Assembly (NCBI RefSeq): GCF_001481295.1 | Contig: NZ_LOPS01000002.1 | Span: 1 to 64,000, forward strand | Length of the DNA stretch: 64,000 bases | Direction of reading: 5' to 3' | From: Candidatus Methanomethylophilus sp. 1R26 | Lineage (GTDB): Archaea > Thermoplasmatota > Thermoplasmata > Methanomassiliicoccales > Methanomethylophilaceae | Part shown: positions 33,947-43,788 of the stretch, piece by piece | Layout of the letters: the number at the start of each line of letters is the position of its first letter | How positions within the stretch are numbered: position 1 is the first letter of the stretch | Notes under the pieces: model-generated | Told to the model about the DNA's origin: nothing | The model's database searches: none | What the model saw: only the letters and a program-made list of their open reading frames with translations | Made by a program: the position numbers and the translations under genes

Positions 33947-36084
33947 CGCTCGCCGGCGCTCTGAACGCCTTCCTGCTGGGGTGCATCGGCCGCAGGGGCC
34001 TGCGGGGCATCCGCCGCAGACGGGGACGGCTCGGCCGCCGCCTGGGCATGCGCCTCGTACTGCACCGGGGGGCTGGACCTTCTCGTAGCTGGGGCCGTCC
34101 GGATTGAGGACGTCGAGCCTCTGGAGCAGCATGGTCTTGGCGGGGCAGTCGGCGAACGCCAGTTCCGCGACGTCGCGGTAGGTCCTGACGCCGAAGACCT
34201 CCATGGTCTTGTAGAACCTGCTGCGGATCATGACGTCCTTGATGTTGTCGTAGGGGATGAGCGCGGTCTTTATCCCTGCGGACGCCGCGGCCTCGAGCTT
34301 GGCGGTGACGGCGCCCACGGGCAGCACCTTGCCGCGGACGTTCAGCGATCCGGTCATGGCGAGGTCCTGCCTGATCGGGATGTTCTCCAGGGCGGAGAGT
34401 ATGACGGTGGTCATGGTGATCGATGCCGAGTCGCCCTCGACGCCGTCGTAGGTCCCGATGTACTCGAGGTGGATGTCCACCTCCGAGATGTTCCTCGAGC
34501 TGAAGTTCTTGATGACCGCCGTGATGTTCTCGACAGCTTCCTTGGCTATCTCGCCGAGCTTACCGGTGGCGATGATCCTGCCGCCGTCCTTGTGGGCCGC
34601 AGGGGTAACCTCGGCCACGATCGGGAGCATGATGCCGGAGTACTCGGCCATCCCGGTCCCGGGATCAAGGGCGGCGAGGCCGTTGATCTGCCCGACGGCC
34701 GTGCCGGTGGTGTTGAAGAGCTGGTAGGCCTTCGATGCCTCGATCTGCCTGTCGGCGATCTGCTGCTCCAGGGACCTCGCGTTGATCTTGGCGGAATCGA
34801 CATCGGCGAAGGTGGTGACCTCCGCTCCCCTGGCGACTGCCACATCTCCGGCGGCGCGGATCAGGCCGCCGAGCTCCCTGAACCTCAGCGTGAGCCTGCC
34901 CTTCCTGCCGGCCCTGCGCTGGGCCTCCTTTATGATCTCGCCGACGGCATACTTGTCGAAGGGCGGGATCTTCCCGTCCTTCCTGACCTCCTGGGCGACG
35001 AACCTGCAGATGTCGGTCCTGTGCTCATCGGTGTCGGGCATCGTGTTGCGCATGTAGACCTCGTAACCGTACCCGCGTATCCTGGACCTGAGCGCGGGGT
35101 GCATGCCCTTCATGGCGTCTAGGTTCCCGGCGCAGACGAGGACGAAGTCGCAGGGGACGGGCTCGGACTTGACGAGTGCTCCTGAGGACCTCTCGGACTG
35201 GCCGGTGATGGCCATCTTGTGCTCCTGCATGGCGGTGAGGAGGGACTGCTGGCTCTCCATCCTCAGGGTGTTGATCTCATCGATGAAGAGGACACCCTTG
35301 TTGGCGCGGTGGATGTCTCCGGCCTCCAGCCTGCTGTGCGCAGGGGTGCCGAGGCCTCCGGACTGGTACGGGTCGTGCAGGACATCTCCCAGAAGCGCTC
35401 CCGAATGGGTGCCGGTGGCATCCACGAAGGGGGGTTTCTCGCCGGCGTCGTGGCCCACGAGGAGCTTCGGCGCGTTGTTGATATCGTTCCTGGGCGCCAT
35501 GGGGTTCCTGGCGAACAGAGGATGATCATGACCGCGAAAAGCGAGATGAAGAGGATGTAGTAGTTCGCGAACATCAGGGTCCCGAGCAGACCGAGGATGA
35601 CGATCGCGGCGCATGCGTAGAGGTGCGAGGTCTTCTTCTGATTGTCGTGGGCGGATGCCGCCGCTTTCTGCTGCTGGACGATCTGCTTCCCGCGGCCGGC
35701 GGGGAACACCCTGATGCGGGGCTCGTTCTCGTCCTCCGGATTGGCGTATGCCACGATGTCCTGGAGCTCGTCCTTGGGCAGGTACTCGGTCATCGAGTTG
35801 GCCAGCATCGACTTCCCGGTGCCGGGCTCTCCGATCAGCATCATGTGCCTCTTCTGGGCGGCCGCCTTCTTCATGACCTCGACCGCCCTGTCCTGTCCGA
35901 TGACCCTGTCGGCCATCTTGTCGGGGATGGGAATGTCCTTCGTGCTCGCGAAGGTCTGCTTCTCGATCCATTCCTCTACCGGGACGTCGGCCAGGACCGG
36001 ATCCTTCTCGTCCCTGCTCTCGATGGCATCTCCGCCGTCTTCCGCGCGGAAGGTGCCGAATCCATCATTGTTTCTTCCAGCCAT
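33943..36084 (-). CDS. lonB: Archaeal membrane-bound Lon protease LonB (two frameshifts)
   Basis: ATP-dependent membrane protease for quality control. Order: N-terminal region, Walker A GEPGTGKSMLAN, two adjacent transmembrane helices inserted in the AAA+ domain (SHLYACAAIVILGLLGTLMF and a second), Walker B GVLFIDEINTL, and a C-terminal protease domain with catalytic Ser in EGDSASITM and Lys in AGIKTALIP. Frame breaks: one base lost near 35522, and one C apparently gained in C6 near 34071, after which the protein ends QYEAHAQAAAEPSPSAADAP and a Gln/Pro/Ala tail to TGA 33943. Starts 1 base after its upstream neighbour. Confidence 0.93.
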
Positions 36085-36085
36085 T

Positions 36086-37246
36086 TCACTCACCCTTCTT
36101 CGCGATTGTGATCAGCACATAGACCAGTATCAGGCATATGAGCCCCATGACTATCCACGGGGCGATGTTCATGATCGTGTCGGCAAGAGAATCCTCCGCC
36201 GGCCACGTGTAGCCGCTGTCGCTGAGCTGCAGTGCATAGAACGGGTAGTACGCTGTGTTGTAATCGCTGTAGAACGCGAACGGCTGGTGGGACTGGCTGA
36301 ATGTCGCCCCGTCCACCTTGTCGTAGGCCCCGCAGCAGAGGTAAGCCTTCTTGTCGTCTCCCGTGGAATCGAAAGTGATGTCGACGCCGTACACCTTGGA
36401 TCCGTCGACGATGACCTCGTTCCACGCGTGATAGCCGTTGTCGGACGACTGGGCTCCCAGTCCGATGACGTTTATGACGCTTATGCCGGAGGCCCTCGCC
36501 AGGAGTGTGAACGCGTTCGAATACCCGTCGCAGACGACCACGTACCTGTTCTCGTCCGTGTTCTTGATGAGGAACGCTCCCACGACCGTATGGTCATATG
36601 CCCACTCATTGTCCTTGTCGACGTTGGGATCGTAGCGGTAGATCGATGCCGAGGTTAGATGGAAATTGATCTTCTCGATCTTGGTCAGGGTCGTGTCCGA
36701 GGACGAGAACCCGAAGCCGTCCGATATCTCTGTGACCCTGGCCTCGATAGCGGTGATGACATCCGAATAGGAACTGTACGTGGTCCCCGATGCCGAGCTG
36801 AGAGCTGTGAGAGTATAGTCGCTGAGGGCGTTTATCGTGAACGTCAGGCTCGAAGTGCTCGTGATCTCGATGGTGCTTCCTGTGGTGCTCTGGTAACCGG
36901 CATTGACCCCCCACACCCAGAAGGCATACGGGTCATCGAGCTGCGTCGCATTGGCAGCGGTCAGGACCGCCGTGTACGCCTGGTCCTCCGAGGAATAGGA
37001 CACGCCGCTCACGGTCACAGTGAACTTCCCCGACGATTCGTCATAGCCGTTGCCGCTGGCGGTCTTCAGATCCTCCATCGCCTCGTAGATCTTCTTCTCG
37101 CTGTCATTGAGCTGGCTGTAGTAATAGCTGGCCGTGTCCCCTGAATATACGGAGTCGGCATCCGAGTCGGCGGCCCAGAACGCCGCCGCGGGAGAGACCA
37201 GTACGATGGCCGCCGCGAGGATAACGACCAATACGTGTTTGTTCAT
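36086..37246 (-). CDS. Secreted/membrane transglutaminase-like protein
   Basis: 386 residues: signal peptide or anchor (about 4-24, VLVVILAAAIVLVSPAAAFW), a Ser/Thr-rich extracellular region, a transglutaminase-like papain-fold core with the Cys-His-Asp order (VVCDGYSNAFTLLAR, GYHAWNEVIV, GVDITFD), and a C-terminal transmembrane helix followed by KKGE. Bacterial and archaeal members are usually proteases or peptidases on the cell surface. ATG 37246 is used, as the upstream extension is not protein-like. It is directly upstream of lonB, suggesting joint envelope proteolysis. Confidence 0.83.
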   Translation of the reverse strand: MNKHVLVVILAAAIVLVSPAAAFWAADSDADSVYSGDTASYYYSQLNDSEKKIYEAMEDLKTASGNGYDESSGKFTVTVSGVSYSSEDQAYTAVLTAANATQLDDPYAFWVWGVNAGYQSTTGSTIEITSTSSLTFTINALSDYTLTALSSASGTTYSSYSDVITAIEARVTEISDGFGFSSSDTTLTKIEKINFHLTSASIYRYDPNVDKDNEWAYDHTVVGAFLIKNTDENRYVVVCDGYSNAFTLLARASGISVINVIGLGAQSSDNGYHAWNEVIVDGSKVYGVDITFDSTGDDKKAYLCCGAYDKVDGATFSQSHQPFAFYSDYNTAYYPFYALQLSDSGYTWPAEDSLADTIMNIAPWIVMGLICLILVYVLITIAKKGE

Positions 37247-37357
37247 CGGCAGTCCCAATCCTCTTCTCTTATTTAATAACGATAATAAATACGGGAACCG
37301 GAGGCGCCGCATGACAGCGGCGAAAACGCCTTAATGCGATTTCGGATGGGGGAACGC

Positions 37358-39609
37358 ATGAAGTTCGGCGACCTAGACATACCGGAGGAGCTCAAGAGGC
37401 TGCTGGAGGCCCAGGGTTTCTCCGAGATGTACCCCCCGCAGGCCGAGGCCATCCCCAAGGCGCTCTCCGGGAGGAATCTGGTCGCCGCCGTTCCCACCGC
37501 CTCCGGGAAATCGCTGATCGGTTTCATACCGGCGCTGACCTCGGTCCTGCGGGACCGCTGCCGCGTCCTCTACATCGTCCCGCTGAAGGCGCTGGCCTCC
37601 GAGAAGAGGGACGACCTCGCGAAATTCTCTGATCTGGGTATCCGCACGGTGTCAGCCACCGGCGACCCCGACAGGGACGAGGACATAGGGAACGCCGACA
37701 TAGTCATCGCCACCTCCGAGAAGGCGGACTCCCTCATCCGCCACGGGAACCGCTGGCTCGACGGCCTGGGTCTGCTGATCGCGGACGAGGTGCACATGAT
37801 ACACGACCCGGGGAGGGGGCCCACCCTGGAGGTCGCCATGACCAAGCTGATGCTCAGGAACCCCCGCCTGCAGGTCATCGCGCTGTCCGCCACCGTCTCC
37901 ACGCCGAGGACCTCGCCCGCTGGCTGGATGCGACCTGGTCAAGTCCGATTGGAGGCCGACGAAGCTGAGGGAGGGGGTGTACTTCAACGGGGAGATCGTC
38001 TTCGACGACGCCTCCTCCGTCCAGGTCCCCCCGGAGAAGGACGAGATGTGGGGCCTGATCAAGCAGACCGTGCAGGAAGGCGGCCAGGCGATGGTCTTCG
38101 TGAACTCCCGCAGGTCCGCCGAATCGCTCGCCTCCAAGTACGCCAAGCGCATGCTGGCACTTACGGGATCGAGCATCACCAAGGCAGAGCGCACGGTGCT
38201 CGAGGGCGGGGCGGAGACCACCGCGGTCGGTACCAAGCTGGCGGAGTGCGTCTCCTGCGGGATAGCCTTCCACCACGCCGGCCTCGCCTACGGTCAGAGG
38301 CGGGCTGTGGAGGACGGGTTCCGCGGCAGGAGGATCAAGTGCATCGTCGCCACCCCGACACTCGCCGCCGGAATCAACCTCCCCGCCAGGAGGGTCATCG
38401 TCAGGGACACCTCCCGTTTCGAGGCCAACGCCGGCAGCGTCCTCATACCGGTGATGGAGATCAAGCAGATGTGCGGGCGCGCAGGGCGCCCGGGCTACGA
38501 CCCTGGGGGGAGGCCGTGCTGATCGCCAAATCCTACGAGGACTACGAGCACCTGATGGATGATTACGTCTGCCACGACACCGAGAGGATCACTTCCAAGC
38601 TGGGGAACGAGGCGGCGCTGAGGTCCCATATCCTGGGGCTCATCGCCACAGGCGATGCCGGGTCCGAGGACAGCATAAAGATGTTCCTCGAATCCACATT
38701 CTTCGGCTCCACGAGCCAGATGTACGGAGTGGAGCAGCTGATCTCCAATGTCGTGGACTTCCTGGACGAGAACGGGATGGTGGAGACCGCAGGCGACAGC
38801 ATACGCATCCTCCCGTTCGGGAAGAGGGCGTCCGATCTCTACATCGACCCCTGGACAGCGGTCATACTGAAGAAGGCGGTCCTGAAGATGGACTCCTCCG
38901 CCGACGAGCTGCGGATCATGCAGGCGATCGCCTGCACACCTGACATCATGGGGATGTACCCGAAGAAGGGCGACAGGGACATGCTCGAGTCGATCGACGC
39001 CGAATACGACGGCGACTGGCTCTGCACCATAGAAGACGAGTGCGGAACGGACGACGGGGACGTCGCCTGGGACAATCATATGTCCGACCTCAAGACGGCC
39101 GTCCTCCTGAGGGATTGGATCGAGGAGAGGCCGGAGGAGTCCATCACCGAGGGGCTCGGGGTCGGCCCCGGCGACATCCGCTCGCGCGTGGACTCGGCGG
39201 ACTGGATCCTCTATGCCATGAACGAGGTGGCCATGATCTTCAACCCGGACGCTCCGGGATGATCAAGCCCCTGCTGACCAGGATGCGCTACGGAGTGAAG
39301 GAGGAGCTGATCCCCCTGGTCTCCCTGCGCGGAATCGGCAGGGCCAGGGCGAGGACCCTCTTCAATGCGGGCCTGCGGACGCGCGGCGACATAGCCAGGG
39401 CCGACGAGTCCGAGATAGCCTCGCTACCCAAGATCGGCCCGTTCCTCGCCAGGAGCCTCAAGGAACAGGTCGGTACGGAGGCCCCGGCCCTACCACCGGA
39501 GGACGCTCCGCCCCAGGATGATGAGGCCGACTATATGCTCGAGAAGATGGCTGCCGAAGAGGAGGCCAGGAACGCAGGCGGCCAGAAGAGCCTCGACAGC
39601 TACCGGTGA
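37358..39609 (+). CDS. hel308: Hel308-type (Ski2-like) DNA helicase (four frameshifts)
   Basis: Repairs stalled forks in archaea. Motifs: Q-like YPPQAEAIP, Walker A VPTASGKSLIGF, IADEVHMIHDPGRG (DEVH), ALSATVS, IAFHHAGLAYGQRR, VATPTLAAGINLPARRVIV and IKQMCGRAGRPGYD. The C-terminal part (LVSLRGIGRARARTLFNAGL) is the helix-hairpin-helix domain. Bases are missing near 37905, 37933, 38505 and 39257, splitting it into pieces; corrected it is about 750 residues, the family's length. ATG 37358 has GGGGGAA upstream. Confidence 0.92.
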
Positions 39610-39982
39610 AGGGATGCCTCCGGCAAATTGGAGACTGCACTGCCTCCTGCCGAAGCATCCTTCGGCGCAGGCATAGTCCGATGTCCTTTCCCGGAAGGCT
39701 GGAAGGAAAGTACGGTCCGCGATCGTGCAATCCCGGCATATCTCAGCATCTGGCACAGTTGCTCATGATCGCCTTTCCCTGTTCCGGGCATCGCGGCCTG
39801 TATCGATGCCGGCCCCTTAGCGCAATGAACATGACAACTCGGGTAAGAAGGCCGCATCCTTCGAGGCTCAGGAGAAGTTCTCGGAGGCCCTCTGAGCAAC
39901 GGCCGTGCGTCCGCAGACGGAACAGGCAAGCATCTCAGGGTGCCGGAAAGCATTGGGAATCTGATCTGGCACATGTCGATGA
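39610..39982. other. Gap of 373 bases without a supported gene
   Basis: Several short open frames cross this stretch on both strands, but none shows protein-like composition or family motifs; they are Arg/Ser/Pro-rich as expected of random GC-rich frames. No terminator with a T tract, tRNA or repeat was recognised. It could hold a degraded gene. Confidence 0.5.
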
Positions 39983-40444
39983 TCAGCTGAATCGATTCTT
40001 CTTCCTGCCGAGTTCGGGATATTTTCTGCTCAGCGGATAAGCGCCTGCCATCACGGGCACTGCCGCCAGGCAGAACACAGCGATACACACTGCAAAACTC
40101 TGTCCTGTGTCGACGCATATGGAATATACGATGAACAGGGCCGCCATAGACGCCCATGCGTACAGAAGATAGACGTAATATCCGCGGCTCGCGGGACGGC
40201 CGGCGAACGTCACTTCCGCTTCCGGATCGCTGAAGCGCTTTCCAAGGAAATAAGCGGAGACGGCCGCCGCCGCGATGATCCCAGCGAATATCCAGTACGA
40301 GGCCGCCGCCAGTGTTCCGCCCGCCGAATTCCGGGCATTGTTGAAACTGAGAATGGCTATGATCCCGATGACAGAGAGGATCAAAAGCAGCTCATCCCCG
40401 GTGAATCCGTGCGTTACTCCGAGCGTAGGATCCTTAGGCTTCAT
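39983..40444 (-). CDS. Four-helix hypothetical membrane protein, 153 aa
   Basis: Hydrophobic segments at about 17-35, 49-69, 90-110 and 118-138, with a basic C-terminus (RKYPELGRKKNRFS). It does not share the DDWQ or MSKKIEA loops of the other four-helix family, so I regard it as unrelated. ATG 40444 has GGTGAGAAG just upstream. No family recognised. It sits downstream of the RNase III-like gene on the same strand. Confidence 0.65.
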   Translation of the reverse strand: MKPKDPTLGVTHGFTGDELLLILSVIGIIAILSFNNARNSAGGTLAAASYWIFAGIIAAAAVSAYFLGKRFSDPEAEVTFAGRPASRGYYVYLLYAWASMAALFIVYSICVDTGQSFAVCIAVFCLAAVPVMAGAYPLSRKYPELGRKKNRFS

Positions 40445-40514
40445 CTTCTCACCTGTCCGTACAGTGAAAGACGATTTCTGAATATACGTGCATCGGACGG
40501 ATGTGTTCTCAGAA

Positions 40515-41075
40515 TCAGACCGCATTTCGCAATAAATCGGGATGCCTGACGGCTTTCGATATGCTGCGTTCCGAATCGATCATATCGATCCATCTGCGGA
40601 CGATCTCCAGGATCTCTCCCAGGTCCCCGTGCTCTTTGTAAATCCCGCCGAGAACGCCCTCCACCGCCGTGGCGATGTGCTTATGGGAGTTGTCATCATT
40701 CCTGCTCTTCTTGCTCTTGCCCTTGGACGGCTCTTTCGGGGACCAGACATAATCGGTCGCTATGTTCCTGTCGTTCCTGTCGTAGAGCATGTAGTCTGCG
40801 ATGCGGTAATGCTTCCCGATGACAGTGACCAGCACCATGTCGCTCTCGTACTCCTGCCTCGCCTTGGAAAGCTGCTCCCTGCGGTCCAGGAGCAGAGATG
40901 TCAAAGCGAACTTGAGAAGGGAGTCGCCGAAGGTTGCGAGGTTGAAGTTGTCGTCCGAATGCCCGGGGACGTTCCTGTTGACGTACTTCTTGTACGAATC
41001 GTCGGTAAGCCCGCGTTTCACCCACAAAAGACCGTCCCTGTTCTCGAGGGCTTCTGCGAAAGCATCCTCTGCCAT
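40515..41075 (-). CDS. RNase III-fold-like protein, 186 aa
   Basis: Two segments resemble the RNase III core: FNLATFGDSLLKFALTSLLL (compare NERLEFLGDxVL) and HIATAVEGVLGGIYKEHG (compare DxFEAxxGAxY). By this alignment only the Asp of GDS and the Glu of VEG keep the acidic positions; the other two are replaced, so it may be catalytically altered. A basic KGKSKKSRNDDNSHKH loop lies between them. No dsRNA-binding domain. ATG 41075 is preceded by GAGGTGA and lies 10 bases after the ATPase stop, so it is coupled to that gene. Confidence 0.55.
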   Translation of the reverse strand: MAEDAFAEALENRDGLLWVKRGLTDDSYKKYVNRNVPGHSDDNFNLATFGDSLLKFALTSLLLDRREQLSKARQEYESDMVLVTVIGKHYRIADYMLYDRNDRNIATDYVWSPKEPSKGKSKKSRNDDNSHKHIATAVEGVLGGIYKEHGDLGEILEIVRRWIDMIDSERSISKAVRHPDLLRNAV

Positions 41076-41085
41076 TGCAATCACC

Positions 41086-42360
41086 TCATGGGCCCAGGCA
41101 GGCGAGGGGGACCACCCACACGCCGTCACCCCTCTTGTAAGCAACATTTGTTGCCGTGAGGACCATGAGGAAGGACGGGGGCCTGCCTTCGACATCGTCA
41201 TTCAGTGCCAGAAGGCCTGATGCCGCAGCGTCAATGGCTTCCTTCGACGCTCCCAGTTTTATCTCTATGGCCGCCCAACTGTTGTCTCTGAGTGTAATCA
41301 CTGCGTCGCATTCCCTGCCATTCTTGTCGCGATAGTGCTTGACAGTTCCGTCGATGTTCTCCGCATACACCCTGAGATCGCGGATGCAAAGGCCCTCGAA
41401 AAGGAATCCGAAAAGCCTGGAATCCGATAATATGCCTTCCGGGCCCAGCCCCAAGGCCGCGCACGTCAGGGACGGATCGACGAAATATCTGGTCGGCCCG
41501 GTCCTGATGGCCGTTTTGGATCTGATGTTCGGATTCCATGCTTCCGATTCATCTACTACATAGATGTTCTTCAGGGCCTTGATGTACGATGCCACGGTGT
41601 TCTCCGAGATTGGCCCGTCCCCCGAAGAGACATCTTCGCCCATGGTGGCGTAGCTCGCCTGGGTCCCGCAGTTCCGGGCATAGGAGCGGAGAAGCCTGTC
41701 GACTTTTGCAGGATCGCGCTTGACCCCGTCCGCCTGAGAAAGCCCCGTTTTCACCAGCATCTTGTAGTAGTTCACTGCCTGGATGAGCGCCACGTCCCTC
41801 TCTTTTCCGATCGCTTGGGGCCATCCTCCTCTCGCGACATAGAAAGCGTAATCGTCAGGGGTGGCCTTCGATTGGGCAGGCTCCGGAGACTCTCCGTTGA
41901 AGAGGGACCTGATTGATATCTCTCCTGAGCTCTCGCCGGATTCGTAGAGAGTCATAGGCCTCATCACTATGATAGTGAAACGGCCCTCGCCGCTGTGAAG
42001 TTCTTCCATTACTTTCTGGGGCGGATTTTTGGATCCGGTTATGATGAACTGGCCGAACTCGTTGCGTTTGTCAACTTCGATTTTTATCTGATTCCAGATG
42101 AATGGGATCTCCTGCCATTCGTCGATCAGGAACGGAGGCTCATTGTCAAGGAAAGCCGATGGCCCGTTCTTGGCTTTCAGAACAAGCAGATCGTGCGTAT
42201 CCGCATCCTGCATGTTTACAGAAGACCTGGCGAATTGCTCCGCTGTCGTAGATTTCCCGCAAGATTTCGGACCTTTGATCCATATGGCCCCAGCAGACCT
42301 GAGATCGAACTCAAGCAATTTATCGACGATCCTGGGGATATATTTCTCATTGGTTTCCAT
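41086..42360 (-). CDS. DUF4143-type AAA ATPase with C-terminal PD-(D/E)XK-like domain
   Basis: 424 residues: Walker A GPKSCGKST (30-38), Walker B PPFLIDEWQEIP, sensor FGQFIITGSKNPP, a winged-helix middle region (NCGTQASYATMGEDVSS), and a DUF4143 C-terminal domain with a nuclease-like RECDAVITLRDNSWAAIEIKLG. Large paralogous families of these occur in host-associated archaea and bacteria; functions are largely unknown. ATG 42360 is preferred, with AGGAAG about 6 bases upstream. Base use is more AT-rich than the flanking threonine genes, consistent with acquisition. Confidence 0.82.
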   Translation of the reverse strand: METNEKYIPRIVDKLLEFDLRSAGAIWIKGPKSCGKSTTAEQFARSSVNMQDADTHDLLVLKAKNGPSAFLDNEPPFLIDEWQEIPFIWNQIKIEVDKRNEFGQFIITGSKNPPQKVMEELHSGEGRFTIIVMRPMTLYESGESSGEISIRSLFNGESPEPAQSKATPDDYAFYVARGGWPQAIGKERDVALIQAVNYYKMLVKTGLSQADGVKRDPAKVDRLLRSYARNCGTQASYATMGEDVSSGDGPISENTVASYIKALKNIYVVDESEAWNPNIRSKTAIRTGPTRYFVDPSLTCAALGLGPEGILSDSRLFGFLFEGLCIRDLRVYAENIDGTVKHYRDKNGRECDAVITLRDNSWAAIEIKLGASKEAIDAAASGLLALNDDVEGRPPSFLMVLTATNVAYKRGDGVWVVPLACLGP

Positions 42361-42404
42361 CGATTGCTTCCTCATGCTAATATGCTTATCTGGGTATTAA
42401 TCCG

Positions 42405-42496
42405 TTGCATCATTTGGACGGTTTTCGTTGCGCCATTTGGCTGAATTCAATTGCGCCATTTGGACGGTTTTCGTTGCGCCGTTCGGCAGCAGACCG
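42405..42496. repeat. Four 23-bp tandem repeats upstream of the ATPase gene
   Basis: Units begin TTGC at 42405, 42428, 42451 and 42474, an exact 23-base period. The core is TTGCGCCATTTGG. Units 1 and 3 continue ACGGTTTTCG, unit 2 continues CTGAATTCAA, and unit 4 is degenerate. The array ends 45 bases from the ATPase start, in its promoter-upstream region. 23 is not a multiple of 3 and the region is noncoding, so this looks like an array of protein-binding sites (iteron-like), not a coding repeat. Confidence 0.8.
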
Positions 42497-42533
42497 GCCA
42501 CGGCAGAACTCGCGTTATGAAAATGGAGAATGG

Positions 42534-42553
42534 GCCGGGGCTTCCGCCCCGGC
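42534..42553 (-). terminator. Hairpin terminator of thrC
   Basis: GCCGGGGC-ttcc-GCCCCGGC, a perfect 8-bp stem, lies 13 bases after the thrC stop; on the minus strand it is followed by a weak CATTCTCCATTTTC tract. Confidence 0.65.
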
Positions 42554-42566
42554 AAAGTTTTCGGCT

Positions 42567-43787
42567 TCAGTCCTGGGCGAGGATGCGCTCGACATCCTCG
42601 ACGGAGTTCTGGCAGGGTATGGGCTTGGGGACGTTGGCGAGGATGGTATCGGGGTCCTTCAGGCCGTTGCCGGTGCAGATGCAGGCGACGGTCTCGTCCT
42701 TCTCGATGATGCCCATCTCGCGGAGCTTCTTGAGGCCGGCCACGGACGCGGCCGAAGCGGGCTCCACGCAGATGCCCTCTTTCCTGCCGAGGAGCTTCTG
42801 GGCGGCGATGATCTCATCGTCGGTGACGGTGGCGCAGTATCCCTTGGTGTCGTAGATGGCCTTGAGCGCCTTCTGCCCGGACACGGGGTTCCCTATCCTG
42901 ATGGCGGTGGCGACGGTCTCAGGGCTGCCGACGGGCACGAACTCGGTCGCACCCTCCGCGAAGGCGTTGGCCACGGGCGCGGCGCCGGCGGCCTGGATGC
43001 CGGTCAGCTTGGGGACCTTGTCGATCCATCCGAGCTCCTTGAGCTCCATGCAGGCCTTGTAGACCGCCCAGATGTTGGCGGCGTTGCCGACGGGCAGGAT
43101 GACCCTGTCGGGCATCTCGAAGCCCAGCTGGTCCCAGATCTCGAACATGACGGACTTCTGGCCTTCGGGCCTGTAGGGGTTGATGGAGTTGAGGAGGTAC
43201 AGTTTCCTCTCGTCGGCCATCTTCCTCGCGAGTGCCAGCGCGTCGTCGAAGTTGCCGTCGACGGACAGCACCTTGGCCCCGAAGAACAGGGCCTGCGCCA
43301 GCTTGCCCATGGCGACCTTGCCGGAGGGGAGGAACACGGCGCATTTCATGCCGGCCTTGGACGCATATGCGGAGAGGGCGGCGGAGGTGTTCCCGGTGGA
43401 AGCGCATCCGACGACCTTGGCGCCGAGCTCCTTGGCGTGGGACACGCCCACGGTCATGCCGCGGTCCTTGAAGGACCCGGTCGGGTTGAGCCCCTCGAAC
43501 TTGACGTAGGCGTTGGGGACGTCGACGGCCGCCCCGAGGGCCTCGGTCTTGTACAGGGGGGTCCCGCCCTCCTGGATGGAGACCTTGTGGGCCTCGTCGA
43601 CGGGCATGAAGTCGGCGTACCTCCAGACCCCCAGGGGCTTCTGCCTGAGGTCCTCGGGGTTCTTCTCCGATGCCTTGGACAGGTCGATCCTGATGGTCAG
43701 GAGGCCGCCGCACTTGGGGCACAGGTTCACATACGGGTCCTTGACCTCGTTTCCGCACTTCCAGCAAACAACTTTGTGTTCTACCAT
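42567..43787 (-). CDS. thrC: Threonine synthase ThrC
   Basis: PLP enzyme converting O-phosphohomoserine to threonine. The 406-residue protein starts with a zinc-ribbon (CWKCGNEV and CPKCGG), then the PLP lysine in LNPTGSFKDRGMTVGV, GCASTGNTSAALSAYAS, VLSVDGNFDDAL, LPVGNAANIW and CVEPASAASVAGL. It starts one base after the thrB stop (TGA-A-ATG), so the pair is translationally coupled. No frame break. Confidence 0.95.
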   Translation of the reverse strand: MVEHKVVCWKCGNEVKDPYVNLCPKCGGLLTIRIDLSKASEKNPEDLRQKPLGVWRYADFMPVDEAHKVSIQEGGTPLYKTEALGAAVDVPNAYVKFEGLNPTGSFKDRGMTVGVSHAKELGAKVVGCASTGNTSAALSAYASKAGMKCAVFLPSGKVAMGKLAQALFFGAKVLSVDGNFDDALALARKMADERKLYLLNSINPYRPEGQKSVMFEIWDQLGFEMPDRVILPVGNAANIWAVYKACMELKELGWIDKVPKLTGIQAAGAAPVANAFAEGATEFVPVGSPETVATAIRIGNPVSGQKALKAIYDTKGYCATVTDDEIIAAQKLLGRKEGICVEPASAASVAGLKKLREMGIIEKDETVACICTGNGLKDPDTILANVPKPIPCQNSVEDVERILAQD

Positions 43788-43788
43788 T

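Noticed and set aside
32189-35971. Single 1260-codon minus-strand frame
   Set aside because: Chance joining of the C-terminal part of lonB, the N-terminal part of NMNAT and the PncC/E1 frame, brought into one phase by indels; internal starts and overlapping stops show separate genes.
39606-40157. Open frames on both strands after hel308
   Set aside because: Arg/Ser/Pro-rich products without motifs, no ribosome binding site of note and mutual overlap; left as an unassigned gap.
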